Origin: DATLLN01 sp963809205
Lineage (GTDB): Bacteria; Actinomycetota; Thermoleophilia; Gaiellales; JAICJC01
Length of the DNA: 64,000 nucleotides
Assembly: GCA_963809205.1 (NCBI GenBank)
Contig: CAWEIS010000004.1
Span: 496,001-560,000, forward strand
Direction: 5' to 3'
Of this stretch, positions 9,018 to 17,600 are shown in pieces (within the stretch, counting starts at the first letter, position 1; every line of letters begins with the position of its first letter). The position numbers were made by a program, and so were the translations under genes. The notes below the pieces were generated by a model. It was not told where the DNA came from, ran no database searches, and saw only the letters and a program-made list of their open reading frames with translations.

Positions 9018-11015
9018 ATGCATTCCTCCTACGCACTCTCCTCAGACGACTTCAAGGTCGAACGCGGCGGGAAGCCCGTCAAGCGCCTGGCCGACCTCTG
9101 GCCAGGGGGCTACCAGCCCGGCGACCGGCTCGGCGTAGTTCTCGCCCAGCCGATGGACGCGGTCGGGTGCTCGAACCTGATCTGCGCCACGATCACGATG
9201 TTCTACGACCTGCTGCGCGAGCAGCACGGCACGGGGAATTTCTTCCGCTACTGCGACACGTACCTGTTCGGGGTCGGCTGCGAGGCCGGCGACTTCAACC
9301 AGCTGGACATCTGGCCGCTGCACAAGTGGGTGACCATCCTGCAGCCGACCACCGAGGCGCTGCTGGAGGCGGTCAACGACCGCAAGGTCAACCTGCTGGC
9401 GATCCCCGAGACCGGCGCCCGCTGCCGAGGCGAGGTCGTGCTCTCGACCTGGAATGCGTACCTGGCCCACGTCAAGACCGTCGTCACCTACTCGCCGCGC
9501 ACCGGCCGTGCGCGCGACGCGGACGTCGCCCTTGTGGGCAACAAGGTGGTGGAGAGCTACGTCGAGCAGGCCATCTTCTCGACACCCGGCATCGACGCCG
9601 GCTTCCAGGCGAAGCTGCGCCGGCTGCGGCGGAACCTCGACCGCGCCGAGAAGCAGCCGGTCGAGGAGTACCGGACGCTGCCCGGCCCCGCCGCCGCGCG
9701 GGCGCTGCTTGGCGTCACCCAGGTGCTGCCGCCCGGCCACCAGGAGCTGACCCGGCGCGCGACGCCGACCACCATCCTGCCGGTCGAGGTGCCCATGCCT
9801 CAGGCCGACGTCGAGTCTGCCCCTTTTGACACAGCCGCCGCCGCGGCGCTGGTCGTCGATCAACCGGCGCCCTCGGGCGTGTACCCGGACGGGCTCCTGC
9901 GCACCGCGTTCGACGCGATCCAGCGGCGGATGGGCGGGACGTTCGGCGAGTGGGAGGGCTGGGACTGGATTGCCGAGTTCGACGATCCGATCGCGGAGCA
10001 CCACACCGTCCGCGAGTCCGTGGGCATCTGGGACGAGTCGCCGCTGCGCAAGTGGTACTTCGTCGGCAAGGACGCGGTGAAGGCGGCCGACCGCCTGTTC
10101 ACCGCGGACATGGCGGCCCTCGAGCCGGGTCAGACGCGCTACGGCCCGTTCTGCGACGAGCAGGGCAAGATGCTGGGCGACGGCGTCGTCTTCCGTGGCG
10201 ACGACCCCAAGCGGGTGCTCGTGGTGACGGCGCTGGACACCGACGGCGATCATTTCCGCCGGGCCTGTGCCGACCTCGACGTCGAGTTCGAGGAGCACAC
10301 GTTCGCGCTGCCGCACCTGCAGGTGCAGGGCCCGCGCTCACGGGAGCTGCTGTCGCAGATGACGGACGCCGACGTCGCCGGCCTGCGGTACTTCCGGTGG
10401 ATCCCGCACCCGGTGACGGTGGGCGGGGTCGAGGGCTGCTTCGTGTCGCGCACCGGGTACTCGGGTGAGCTCGGGTTCGAGGTGTTCTGCCCGCCGGAGG
10501 GCGCCGAGAAGCTGTGGCAGGCGCTGCTCGACCAGGGCGCGTCGGTCGGCATCCGCCCCTACGGGCTGACCGCCGTCGAGTCGCTGCGCATCGAGGCCGG
10601 CCTCGTCTTCATCGGGTTCGACTACTTCCCCGGCGTGACCTCGCCGTACCACATGAACCTCGATCGGATGATCAAGCTCGACAAACCGGGCGACTTCATC
10701 GGCAAGGCGGCGCTGCAGGCGGAGTTCGACGCCGGCCCCACGCACCGAATGGTGACCCTGGTGATCGCCGGCGAGGAGTCGCCCGACTACGGCGCGCCGG
10801 TCGTCTCGGCGGGCCGCGGCGTCGGCAAGCTGCTCTCGCCCTCGGCAGGCCGCTCGCCGACCGTCGACAAGCTGATCGGCATGGCGTCCATCGAGACGGA
10901 GCTGACGGCGCTCGGCACGCAGGTCGAGGTGACGATGCCCGACGGCCGGCTGGTGACCGCGGTCGTCGACGCGTTCCCGATCTACGACCCGGAGAAGACC
11001 CGGCCGCGCTCATGA
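9018..11015 (+). CDS. fusion protein: unrecognised N-terminal domain plus GcvT-type aminomethyltransferase
   Basis: The protein is 665 residues. Residues about 300-665 are a GcvT/DmdA-type folate-dependent methyltransferase: WDESPLRKWYFVGKDA, FCDEQGKMLGDGVVFR, a folate-site FVSRTGYSGELGFEVF segment and the C-terminal barrel with DFIGKAAL. Residues 1 to about 230 match no family I can name. They carry five Cys (51, 56, 79, 88, 136) and conserved-looking RYCDTYLFGVGCEAGDFN and WPLHKWVTILQP segments, which might bind a metal. A low-complexity Pro/Ala linker joins the halves. The GcvT half would move a methyl or aminomethyl carbon from an amine substrate to tetrahydrofolate. Its stop overlaps the start of the racemase-like gene (ATGA), so the two are coupled. 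Confidence 0.8.
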   Translation: MHSSYALSSDDFKVERGGKPVKRLADLWPGGYQPGDRLGVVLAQPMDAVGCSNLICATITMFYDLLREQHGTGNFFRYCDTYLFGVGCEAGDFNQLDIWPLHKWVTILQPTTEALLEAVNDRKVNLLAIPETGARCRGEVVLSTWNAYLAHVKTVVTYSPRTGRARDADVALVGNKVVESYVEQAIFSTPGIDAGFQAKLRRLRRNLDRAEKQPVEEYRTLPGPAAARALLGVTQVLPPGHQELTRRATPTTILPVEVPMPQADVESAPFDTAAAAALVVDQPAPSGVYPDGLLRTAFDAIQRRMGGTFGEWEGWDWIAEFDDPIAEHHTVRESVGIWDESPLRKWYFVGKDAVKAADRLFTADMAALEPGQTRYGPFCDEQGKMLGDGVVFRGDDPKRVLVVTALDTDGDHFRRACADLDVEFEEHTFALPHLQVQGPRSRELLSQMTDADVAGLRYFRWIPHPVTVGGVEGCFVSRTGYSGELGFEVFCPPEGAEKLWQALLDQGASVGIRPYGLTAVESLRIEAGLVFIGFDYFPGVTSPYHMNLDRMIKLDKPGDFIGKAALQAEFDAGPTHRMVTLVIAGEESPDYGAPVVSAGRGVGKLLSPSAGRSPTVDKLIGMASIETELTALGTQVEVTMPDGRLVTAVVDAFPIYDPEKTRPRS

Positions 11016-11761
11016 GCGACGCGCCGATCGGGGTCGTCGCGTCGGGCAGCGGCGGGCTCACGGTCGCGCGGATGATCACGGCCCGGCTGCCGCACGAGGA
11101 CGTCGTCGCGCTGTGCGACCACGCCTACGCGCCCTGGGGGCGGAGGCCGGGACGGGCCGTCGCCATGCGCGTCGCTTCTCTGGGCAACGATCTCGCCGCC
11201 CACGGGCCGAAGCTCGTGGTGCTGGCGTCGGCTCAGGGAACCCTCGACGCCCTGGACGCGCTCCGCGCGGCACTCGCGGTGCCGGTGGTCGGCATGGACG
11301 GGCTGGTGCCGTTCGCGGCGTCCGCAGCGGGGGGCCGCCCGATCGCGCTGGTCACCGGCGACGGCTGCGTCCGCGGCGTGCAGCAGGGGCGGAGCGTGCG
11401 CCGCCAGCGCGGCGGCGTGGATGCGGTATCGGATACCTGGCCCGGGCTGGCAGAGCTGGTCGAGGCGGGAGGTGCCGTCTCGCCCGCGGCCGACCAGCTC
11501 GCGGCGGCGCGGGTGCCGCCGCTGATCGCCGGCGGCGTCGGGGCGATCCTGCTCGCCTGCCCGCACGCCTCGGCCGTCAGCGCCTCCGTCGAGCGGGCCG
11601 CCGGCGGGCGGGCCGCCGTCGTGGACGGTGCCGCGGTGGCCGTCGAGCGGGCAATCCGGCTGCTCCGCAGGTCGAACGCGCTGGCGCACCGCAAGCGGGC
11701 CGGCCGGCTGGTGGTCGTCAGCTCGAATCCGGCGCGGGGCGCTGCGGGCCTGACCGTGTGA
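11012..11761 (+). CDS. glutamate racemase (MurI)-like protein with altered active site
   Basis: The protein is 249 residues from an ATG overlapping the preceding TGA. It aligns along its whole length with MurI: IGVVASGSGGLTVAR (residues 6-20), LPHEDVVALCDHAYAPWG, PKLVVLASAQGTLDAL (67-82), VPVVGMDG and GAILLACPHASAV (177-189). MurI uses an Asp-Ser pair near residue 10, a first catalytic Cys in ACNTA and a second Cys in GCTH. Here the Asp is Ala10, the first Cys is Ser73, and only Cys183 and His185 of the second motif remain. Two-base racemisation therefore looks lost, and a different or regulatory role is likely. Its 3' end overlaps the convergent FUSC-like gene by 44 bp. Confidence 0.75.
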   Translation: MSDAPIGVVASGSGGLTVARMITARLPHEDVVALCDHAYAPWGRRPGRAVAMRVASLGNDLAAHGPKLVVLASAQGTLDALDALRAALAVPVVGMDGLVPFAASAAGGRPIALVTGDGCVRGVQQGRSVRRQRGGVDAVSDTWPGLAELVEAGGAVSPAADQLAAARVPPLIAGGVGAILLACPHASAVSASVERAAGGRAAVVDGAAVAVERAIRLLRRSNALAHRKRAGRLVVVSSNPARGAAGLTV

Positions 11762-12770
11762 GCTCGTCCAGCAGCGCCGAGACTGGGCGCCGCAGGATCA
11801 CGCCGAGCGCGCCGGGGTCGGCGTCGCGGAACTCGAGCATCGACCGGCGGGCCTCGTCGATCGCGGCGGTCGGGTCGCCGTCCTGGAACGCGATCGCCGC
11901 GGCCGAGGCGGCCCGCTCCGACAGGCCCTGCACCGGGGCCGCCGCGGCCGTCCACTGATCGGCCAGGTCGTCGCGCCGTGCGTAGGACTCGACGTCCTGC
12001 GCCAGCCGCTCGACCTGGAAGCCGACCCGCGCGGTCAGGTCGGCGCGCCGGCCGACCGCCGTGATCGCGTCACGCTGTGAGCGGCGGAGTGGGCTGAACC
12101 GCGCCGCCCGTGCGGCCTTCGGCGCGTCGCCGGCGGCAAGCCGGGCCGACCGGGCATGGTCGTGGACGCGCGTCACGTTGTCGCCGGCGGCGGGCGCTGG
12201 AGTGCCGACCAGCTGCGCCGTGCGCCGCAGGTCCTCGAGCAGGTCGCGACCGGTCAGCTTCGTCTCCTTCTCGAGCTCGCGCAGCGGGTTGGGGGGCCAC
12301 AGGAACGGGCCGAGCAGGATCGCCACGGCCGCGCCGACGCCCGTCTCCCAGAGCCGTTCGTGGCCGTACGTCCCGGGGTCGGGCACTGACAGCACCAGCA
12401 GAGCCGATATGGCGACCTGCACGTTCTGGCGCCCGTGGACGCGCAGCACCATGCCGACGGCGAAGGCCGCCGCCAGTGTGACCGCGAGGGTCGCGGTCGA
12501 CCGGCTGGTGAGGTGGATCGCCGCGATGCCGATCGCAATGCCGGCGACGACGCCGGCAACCCGCTCGAGCGAGAGGCCGATGACGGCAAACGGGTCGCCC
12601 TGCAGGGCGACCAGCGGCACCAGCGCCGCGAACACCGGCGGGTTCGAGGCGCCCAGCCACAGCGCGATCTGCCAGGCGCAGGCGGCGCAGACGGTGATCC
12701 GCGCGGCCTGGGCAGCCTCACGCCGGGCGGTGGCGCCGGCGGCTGCGATCCACCGCAGCGGATGCATCAC
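11718..12770 (-). CDS. FUSC/aromatic acid exporter-like membrane protein
   Basis: The protein is 350 residues. Six hydrophobic segments fill residues about 20-165, in the FUSC (fusaric-acid/aromatic-acid exporter, DUF939-like) pattern, followed by a long charged alpha-helical cytoplasmic domain (about 165-350). The GTG start overlaps the TGA of the PadR gene (GTGA), so regulator and transporter are coupled. PadR proteins often control efflux genes and sense aromatic compounds, so export of a phenolic or aromatic acid is a reasonable inference, though not demonstrable here. An ATG directly after the GTG could also be used. The C-terminal 44 bp overlap the opposite-strand racemase-like gene. 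Confidence 0.72.
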   Translation of the reverse strand: MMHPLRWIAAAGATARREAAQAARITVCAACAWQIALWLGASNPPVFAALVPLVALQGDPFAVIGLSLERVAGVVAGIAIGIAAIHLTSRSTATLAVTLAAAFAVGMVLRVHGRQNVQVAISALLVLSVPDPGTYGHERLWETGVGAAVAILLGPFLWPPNPLRELEKETKLTGRDLLEDLRRTAQLVGTPAPAAGDNVTRVHDHARSARLAAGDAPKAARAARFSPLRRSQRDAITAVGRRADLTARVGFQVERLAQDVESYARRDDLADQWTAAAAPVQGLSERAASAAAIAFQDGDPTAAIDEARRSMLEFRDADPGALGVILRRPVSALLDELTRSGPQRPAPDSS

Positions 12771-13399
12771 TCATCGAGCAGCGTGTCGATCTGGCGCGCC
12801 CACTCCTCGAACCGCTGCCGGGTGAGCGCCTCCTTGCCCTCCGGCGCGAGATCGTCCCACGTCGCGAGCAGCTCCTGCGTGCGGTTCGACCACTGGAGGA
12901 TGGCGGTGACGTAGAGCTGGGTGAAGTCGGTCAGGATCACCCGCAGGTGCGCGTCCCGCTGGGCGATGTCGGTGCCGGCCAGGAACGCATCGGTCACATC
13001 CTGGGCCGTGCGCAGCATCTCTCGCGCCTCGGCCTCGAACTCCGACGCGGTGCGCCGCAGGTCGTCGACCGTGCCGGCCCCGGCGTACAGCACGCGGAGC
13101 ATCCCTTCGGAGTCCATCGCGAACGCGCGCTCGGTCGGCGTCGCCAGCCAGTCCTTCAGGGCCTCGCGGCCCTTGTCGGTGATCGTGTAGGTGGTGCGCG
13201 TGCGGTTGCCGTGCGAGCTCGCCTCGGCGGTCGCCATGCCCGACGACGTCAGCTTCTTGAACTCGCCGTAGATCCCGCTCTCCGCGCGGGGGAAGAAGTA
13301 GTGCAGGTTCCGCCGCATGTGCTTGGTCAGCTCGTACGCCGTCCAGGGGCGCAGGTCGAGCAGTCCGAGGATCGCGTAGGACGTGGTCGACAGGCGCAT
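12767..13399 (-). CDS. PadR-family transcriptional regulator
   Basis: The protein is 210 residues. The N-terminal winged helix begins MRLSTTSYAILGLLDLRPWT and has the wing-forming TYTITDKGREALKDWL typical of PadR; the C-terminal half is a helical dimerisation domain of the PadR_C type. It sits 40 bp from the divergent acetyltransferase gene and is translationally coupled to the FUSC-like gene downstream. It therefore probably represses that gene and itself, and is released by a small aromatic ligand. I see no clear ATGT-N8-ACAT operator in the short divergent gap. Confidence 0.85.
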   Translation of the reverse strand: MRLSTTSYAILGLLDLRPWTAYELTKHMRRNLHYFFPRAESGIYGEFKKLTSSGMATAEASSHGNRTRTTYTITDKGREALKDWLATPTERAFAMDSEGMLRVLYAGAGTVDDLRRTASEFEAEAREMLRTAQDVTDAFLAGTDIAQRDAHLRVILTDFTQLYVTAILQWSNRTQELLATWDDLAPEGKEALTRQRFEEWARQIDTLLDE

Positions 13400-13439
13400 C
13401 GGGCAAGTCTCGCAAAGTTGAGCGGTACTGTGTCGTCCC

Positions 13440-14237
13440 GTGGCCGTTGTCCGCGAGATCGACGCCTATTGCGACGCCGCTCCCAGGGCGGCGGCGGACG
13501 CCGAGGACATCGGCTCGTTCACCGTGTTCCTGCGCCGGGGAGCGGGCTGGCCGTACTACGCGCGCCCGCGTCTGGATGCGCCGCCGGCGGCCGCCGGCGA
13601 CATCGATGCGGTGCTTCGCCACCAGACCGAGCGCGACGTTCCGCGGGCGTTCGAGTGGATCGAGGAGACGGCCCCCTGGGCCGGCCCGGCGCTGTCCGGT
13701 GCGGGGCTCGCCATCGAGCGGCATCCGATGCTCGTGCTGGACGAGCTGTGGAATCCGGGTGCCGGCGTCCCGGCCGAGGTGCGGCTGCTGGAGCCGGACG
13801 ACCCGGCACTCGCGTACGCCCAGGCCGTGCAGGAGATCTCCTTTGGCGCGGGTGGCACCGGGCGCGGGGAGATCGGCACCGAGGGCCTGGAGGCGGCGGT
13901 GGCGTCGCAGCCGCCGGGCCGCCTCGACTTCGCGCGGCAGCGGATCGAGGAGGGCAGGACGCGGACGGCCGCCGCGTTCGTCGACGGCGTCCCCGTCGCC
14001 GCCGGGGCGCATCAGCCGCTCGGCGGCGTGACCGAGATCGTCGGCGTCGCCACGCTGCCGGCGTTCCGCCGGCGGGGGATCGGCGCGGCGCTGACGGCTG
14101 CGCTGGCGGACGACGCGGTGCGGCTGGGCGTCGGCCTGATCTTCCTGTCGGCCGAGGGCGACGAGGTGGCCGCGATCTACGAGCGCCTCGGCTTCGGACG
14201 GGTCGGGTTCGCCTGCGAGGCGAGGCCGCGCGGGTGA
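13440..14237 (+). CDS. GNAT-family N-acetyltransferase
   Basis: The protein is 265 residues from a GTG start. The C-terminal half carries the GNAT fold: TEIVGVATLPAFRRRGIGAA contains the acetyl-CoA-binding R/Q-x-x-G-x-G/A motif (RRRGIGAA), followed by LGVGLIFLSAEGDEVAAIYE and LGFGRVGF, the closing beta strand. The N-terminal 130 residues resemble a second, degenerate GNAT half. It would move an acetyl group from acetyl-CoA to an amine; acceptor unknown. Its TGA overlaps the GTG of the ABC ATPase gene (GTGA), placing it in an operon with an exporter, which could suit a self-resistance or detoxification pair. Confidence 0.8.
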   Translation: MAVVREIDAYCDAAPRAAADAEDIGSFTVFLRRGAGWPYYARPRLDAPPAAAGDIDAVLRHQTERDVPRAFEWIEETAPWAGPALSGAGLAIERHPMLVLDELWNPGAGVPAEVRLLEPDDPALAYAQAVQEISFGAGGTGRGEIGTEGLEAAVASQPPGRLDFARQRIEEGRTRTAAAFVDGVPVAAGAHQPLGGVTEIVGVATLPAFRRRGIGAALTAALADDAVRLGVGLIFLSAEGDEVAAIYERLGFGRVGFACEARPRG

Positions 14238-15952
14238 TCGTCACCTGCGAGGACCTGCGCAAGACGTTCCCCGGCGGCGTCGAGGCCGTCCGCGGCGTCT
14301 CTTTCGAGGTGCGCGAGGGCGAGGCCTACGGACTGCTCGGCCCGAACGGTGCGGGCAAAACGACCACGATCCGGATGCTGGGCACGCTGCTGCGGCCGAC
14401 GTCCGGGCGGGCGGTGGTGGCCGGCCACGACGTCTCGGCGGCGCCCGACGCCGTGCGCCGGTCGATCGGCGTCGCGCTCCAGGAGGCCGGCCTCGCCCGG
14501 TACTCGACCGGCCGCGAGCATGTCGACATGATGGCCAGGCTGTTCGGGATGTCGCGGCGCGCCGCGCGCGAGCGGGCGACCGAGCTGCTCGAGCTGTTCG
14601 ACCTGACCGACGCCGCCGACCGGCTCGTGCGCTCGTACTCGGGCGGCATGCGCCGCCGGCTCGACCTGGCCTGCGGGCTCGTCCACCAGCCGCAGCTGCT
14701 GATCCTCGACGAGCCGACGACCGGCGTCGACCCGACATCGCGGGCAGCGCTGTGGGAGGAGCTTCGCCGGCTGCAGCGGGCCGGCACGTCGCTGTTGCTG
14801 ACGACGCACTACCTCGAGGAGGCCGACCGGCTGTGCGACCGGCTGGCGATCGTCGACCGCGGCGTGATCGTGGTCGAGGGCACGCCAGAGCGGCTCAAGT
14901 CGGAGGTCGGTGCCGATCTGGTGTCGGTGGTCGTCCCCGCGGAGCAGGTCGGGGCGGCGTGCGAGGCGCTGCGTCCGCTGGGCACGGTGCGGCCTCCCGA
15001 GGGCTCGGCGGTCGGGCTGGAGACGGAGAACGGCGCGCGCGCGGTGGTCGAGGTGGTCGAGGCGCTGGCCGCCGCCGGCATTCGGGCGGGTGCGGTCACG
15101 GTCACGCAGCCGACCCTCGACGACGTCTTCTTCCGCCACACCGGCGCCACCATCGGCGGCCGTGAGGGCGAGGGGGGGCGAGCGGTGAAGGTGCTGACCG
15201 ACAGCCTGGTGCTGGCCGGCCGGGCGGGGCGCGAGCTGCCGCGCGTCCCCACCAGGCTCGTGTTCCCGCTGCTGATCCCGCTGATGCAGCTCGTGCTGTT
15301 CGCCAGCGTGTTCGCGAACGTCGGGCTGATCAAGCTCGCGGGCAACGGCTCGTCGCTCGACTTCCTGGCGGCCGGTCAGGTCGCCCTGTCGGTGATGGTC
15401 GGCGCCGGCGGGTCGGGCTTCCAGATGGTGCAGGACATCGACTCGGGCTTCTTCGACAAGCTGCGGGTCTCGCCGGTCAGCCGCACGGCCATCATCCTCG
15501 GCCTGCTGATGACCGACGCCGTCCGCCTGGCGATCCATGCGACGGTCGTGCTGGGCGTCGCCGTGCTGATCGGCGCCGAGGTCAAGACCGGAATCCCCGG
15601 GGCGGTGGTGATCGTCGTCCTGTGCGGCCTGTTCGGCGCGGCATGGGCCGGCATCTCGCTGAACGTCGCCTTGCGCACGGGAAGCCCCGAGACGACGGCG
15701 GCGGCCGGCATCTTCGTCTTCCCGCTCTACTTCGCGTCGACGGCGTTCGTGCCCGAGGTCGCGCTGCCGGACTGGCTGCAGACGTTCAACAAGATCAACC
15801 CGCTGAGCTACCTGATCGACGCCATCCGCGCACTGATGCTGCACGGCTGGCAGACCGAGAAGATCGTGGCCGGCTTCGCCGCCGCGCTGGTGGTCGGACT
15901 GATCACGCTGCCGGCCGCGGTGATCGCGTTCCGGCGGATGGTCAACTCCTGA
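14234..15952 (+). CDS. ABC-2 type exporter, ATPase and permease read as one chain
   Basis: The GTG at 14234 overlaps the acetyltransferase stop. Residues 1 to about 310 are a DrrA-type ATPase: GPNGAGKTTT Walker A, YSGGMRRRLDLA signature, LLILDEPTTG Walker B and TTHYLEEADRL switch. From about residue 318 an ABC-2 permease with six helices follows (FPLLIPLMQLVLF, then INPLSYLIDAIRALM). The join falls on a run of seven G at 15132-15138. With six G the ATPase would end ERG-type TGA overlapping a GTG (15185) that opens the permease, exactly the coupling seen throughout this window. The product is 572 residues if truly fused. Role: ATP-driven export of a drug or lipid. The end overlaps the convergent MFS gene by 11 bp. 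Confidence 0.8.
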   Translation: MIVTCEDLRKTFPGGVEAVRGVSFEVREGEAYGLLGPNGAGKTTTIRMLGTLLRPTSGRAVVAGHDVSAAPDAVRRSIGVALQEAGLARYSTGREHVDMMARLFGMSRRAARERATELLELFDLTDAADRLVRSYSGGMRRRLDLACGLVHQPQLLILDEPTTGVDPTSRAALWEELRRLQRAGTSLLLTTHYLEEADRLCDRLAIVDRGVIVVEGTPERLKSEVGADLVSVVVPAEQVGAACEALRPLGTVRPPEGSAVGLETENGARAVVEVVEALAAAGIRAGAVTVTQPTLDDVFFRHTGATIGGREGEGGRAVKVLTDSLVLAGRAGRELPRVPTRLVFPLLIPLMQLVLFASVFANVGLIKLAGNGSSLDFLAAGQVALSVMVGAGGSGFQMVQDIDSGFFDKLRVSPVSRTAIILGLLMTDAVRLAIHATVVLGVAVLIGAEVKTGIPGAVVIVVLCGLFGAAWAGISLNVALRTGSPETTAAAGIFVFPLYFASTAFVPEVALPDWLQTFNKINPLSYLIDAIRALMLHGWQTEKIVAGFAAALVVGLITLPAAVIAFRRMVNS

Positions 15953-17192
15953 CCCGAGGCTCCGAGCGGTAGCGCCAGAACACCGGCAGCGCCATCGCCG
16001 TGATCGCGACGCCGACGACACACAGCAGGCCGCCCGAGACCACCGCGCCGCGGACGCCGATCAGCGACGCCGCCACGCCCGACTCGACGTTGCCGAGCAG
16101 CGGCCCGGTGGAGTAGCTGACCTGCTCGATCCCCGCGAGCCGCCCGCGCAGCTCGTCCGGGATGGTGCTGTTCCACATCACCGAGCGGAACAGGCCGGAG
16201 ATCATGTCCGCGCCGCCGGCGAACGCCAGGAACACCAGGGCGACCCACAGGTTGTCCGCCAGGCCGAAGGCGACGATCGCGGCACCCCAGCCCGCCGCGG
16301 CCAGGCAGATCGCGCGCCCGTGCCGCCGGACGTTCGCCGTCCACCCGCTGGACACGGTGGCGATCAGCGAGCCGACGCTGGGCGCGGCGTAGAGCAGCCC
16401 GAGGGCGCCCGCGCCGCCGAAGCCCTCGGCGATCGCCGGGAACAGCGCCATCGGCATGCCGAAGAACATCGCCACGATGTCGACGATGTAGGTGCCCAGC
16501 AGGTCGGGGCGTCTTCGCGCGTAGCGCACGCCCTCCATGATCCGGCGCAGGGACGGCGCCTCCGCGCCGGGCGGCGGCGGCACCGCCCGCATCAGCCGCA
16601 GCATGGCCAGCGAGAACAGGAACGTGGCGACGTCCAGGCCGTAGGTCAGCGGCAGGCCGATGGTCGCGATCAGGACGCCGCCGATCGCCGGGCCGGCGAC
16701 CATGCCGATGGTCATCCGGAACGAGCTGAGCGCGCCGGCGGCGGGCAGCTCGTCGCGCTCCACCAGCCGGGGCACGAGGCCGTCCAGCGAGGGCCGCTGG
16801 AGGCCGTCCAGGGCCGCCATCACGATCGAGCACGCGAACAGCACCCACACCTGCGGCGAGTCGAGCATGGCGTTGACCACCAGCGCCGCCGACGCGCCGG
16901 CGAACCCCAGCTCGGTCAGCTGCACCATCCGCCGCCGGTCGGTGGCGTCGGCCAGCGCGCCTCCGACCAGGGCCATCACGATCAGCGGCGCGAACTCGGC
17001 GACGCCCAGCGCACCGACCACCAGCGACGAGCCGGTCAGCTGGTATGCCTGGAAGGGCAACGCGACGTAGGTGATCATCGAGCCCAGGAACGTCACCGCC
17101 TGGCCGATGAACAGCAGCCGGAAGTCGCGATGCCGCCGCAGCGGCCCGACATCGATCGCGATCTCGGCGAATGCGCGGGTCAGGCGGTCCAT
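15942..17192 (-). CDS. MFS transporter (EntS/MFS_3-like)
   Basis: The protein is 416 residues with about 12 transmembrane segments. It opens with a charged cytoplasmic segment, then DFRLLFIGQAVTFLGSMITY, and has the MFS inter-helix motif GGALADATDRRRMVQ between helices 2 and 3. The layout matches the EntS-like MFS_3 group of exporters. It probably exports a small hydrophobic compound with proton antiport; substrate unknown. It converges on the ABC exporter gene (11 bp overlap) and is divergent from the cupin gene 51 bp away, a gap too short for much regulatory sequence. Confidence 0.82.
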   Translation of the reverse strand: MDRLTRAFAEIAIDVGPLRRHRDFRLLFIGQAVTFLGSMITYVALPFQAYQLTGSSLVVGALGVAEFAPLIVMALVGGALADATDRRRMVQLTELGFAGASAALVVNAMLDSPQVWVLFACSIVMAALDGLQRPSLDGLVPRLVERDELPAAGALSSFRMTIGMVAGPAIGGVLIATIGLPLTYGLDVATFLFSLAMLRLMRAVPPPPGAEAPSLRRIMEGVRYARRRPDLLGTYIVDIVAMFFGMPMALFPAIAEGFGGAGALGLLYAAPSVGSLIATVSSGWTANVRRHGRAICLAAAGWGAAIVAFGLADNLWVALVFLAFAGGADMISGLFRSVMWNSTIPDELRGRLAGIEQVSYSTGPLLGNVESGVAASLIGVRGAVVSGGLLCVVGVAITAMALPVFWRYRSEPRVRS

Positions 17193-17243
17193 CGCCGCGG
17201 AACCCTACCGATGCGCGACGCCGCTGCCCGTGCCGCGGATAGC

Positions 17244-17600
17244 ATGGATGCCGTGAGCAGTTTCGCCGTCCACATCGCCGACGCCGACCTCGAGCCGGAG
17301 CCGCTCGACCCGGCCAGCATCCTCGAGGGGACGCCCGAGACGACCGGCGTCGTGCTGTTCGAATCCGGGGACGGCCGGGTAACTCGCGGTCTCTGGCAGT
17401 GCACGCCGGGACGAGTGACCGACGTCGAGGCGGACGAGATGTTCGTCGTGGTCTCCGGCCGGGCGACCATCGAGTTCGAGGACGGCACGTCGATCGATGT
17501 CGGGCCGGGCGACGTGTGCGTTCTCGAGGAGGGTGCGCGCACCGTGTGGACGATCCAGGAGACGCTGCGCAAGGCCTACCAGATCACCTCCGAGCCGTGA
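17244..17600 (+). CDS. small cupin-domain protein
   Basis: The protein is about 118 residues from the ATG at 17244; a GTG at 17253 would give 115. It is a single conserved beta-barrel: VEADEMFVVVSGRATIEFED, then VGPGDVCVLEEGARTVW, the two cupin motifs. The usual metal-binding His of motif 1 is absent (EADEMFVV), so catalysis is doubtful and ligand binding is more likely. The stop overlaps the start of the FAD oxidase (GTGA). Cupins of the DUF861 type are commonly paired with amine or amino-acid oxidation genes, which fits the neighbour. Confidence 0.75.
   Translation: MDAVSSFAVHIADADLEPEPLDPASILEGTPETTGVVLFESGDGRVTRGLWQCTPGRVTDVEADEMFVVVSGRATIEFEDGTSIDVGPGDVCVLEEGARTVWTIQETLRKAYQITSEP

Noticed and set aside
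12947..14233. Extended N-terminus of the ABC ATPase frame reaching back into PadR and acetyltransferase sequence
   Set aside because: The ATPase fold starts at the GTG at 14234, and the upstream part is antisense or out-of-frame to the acetyltransferase gene.
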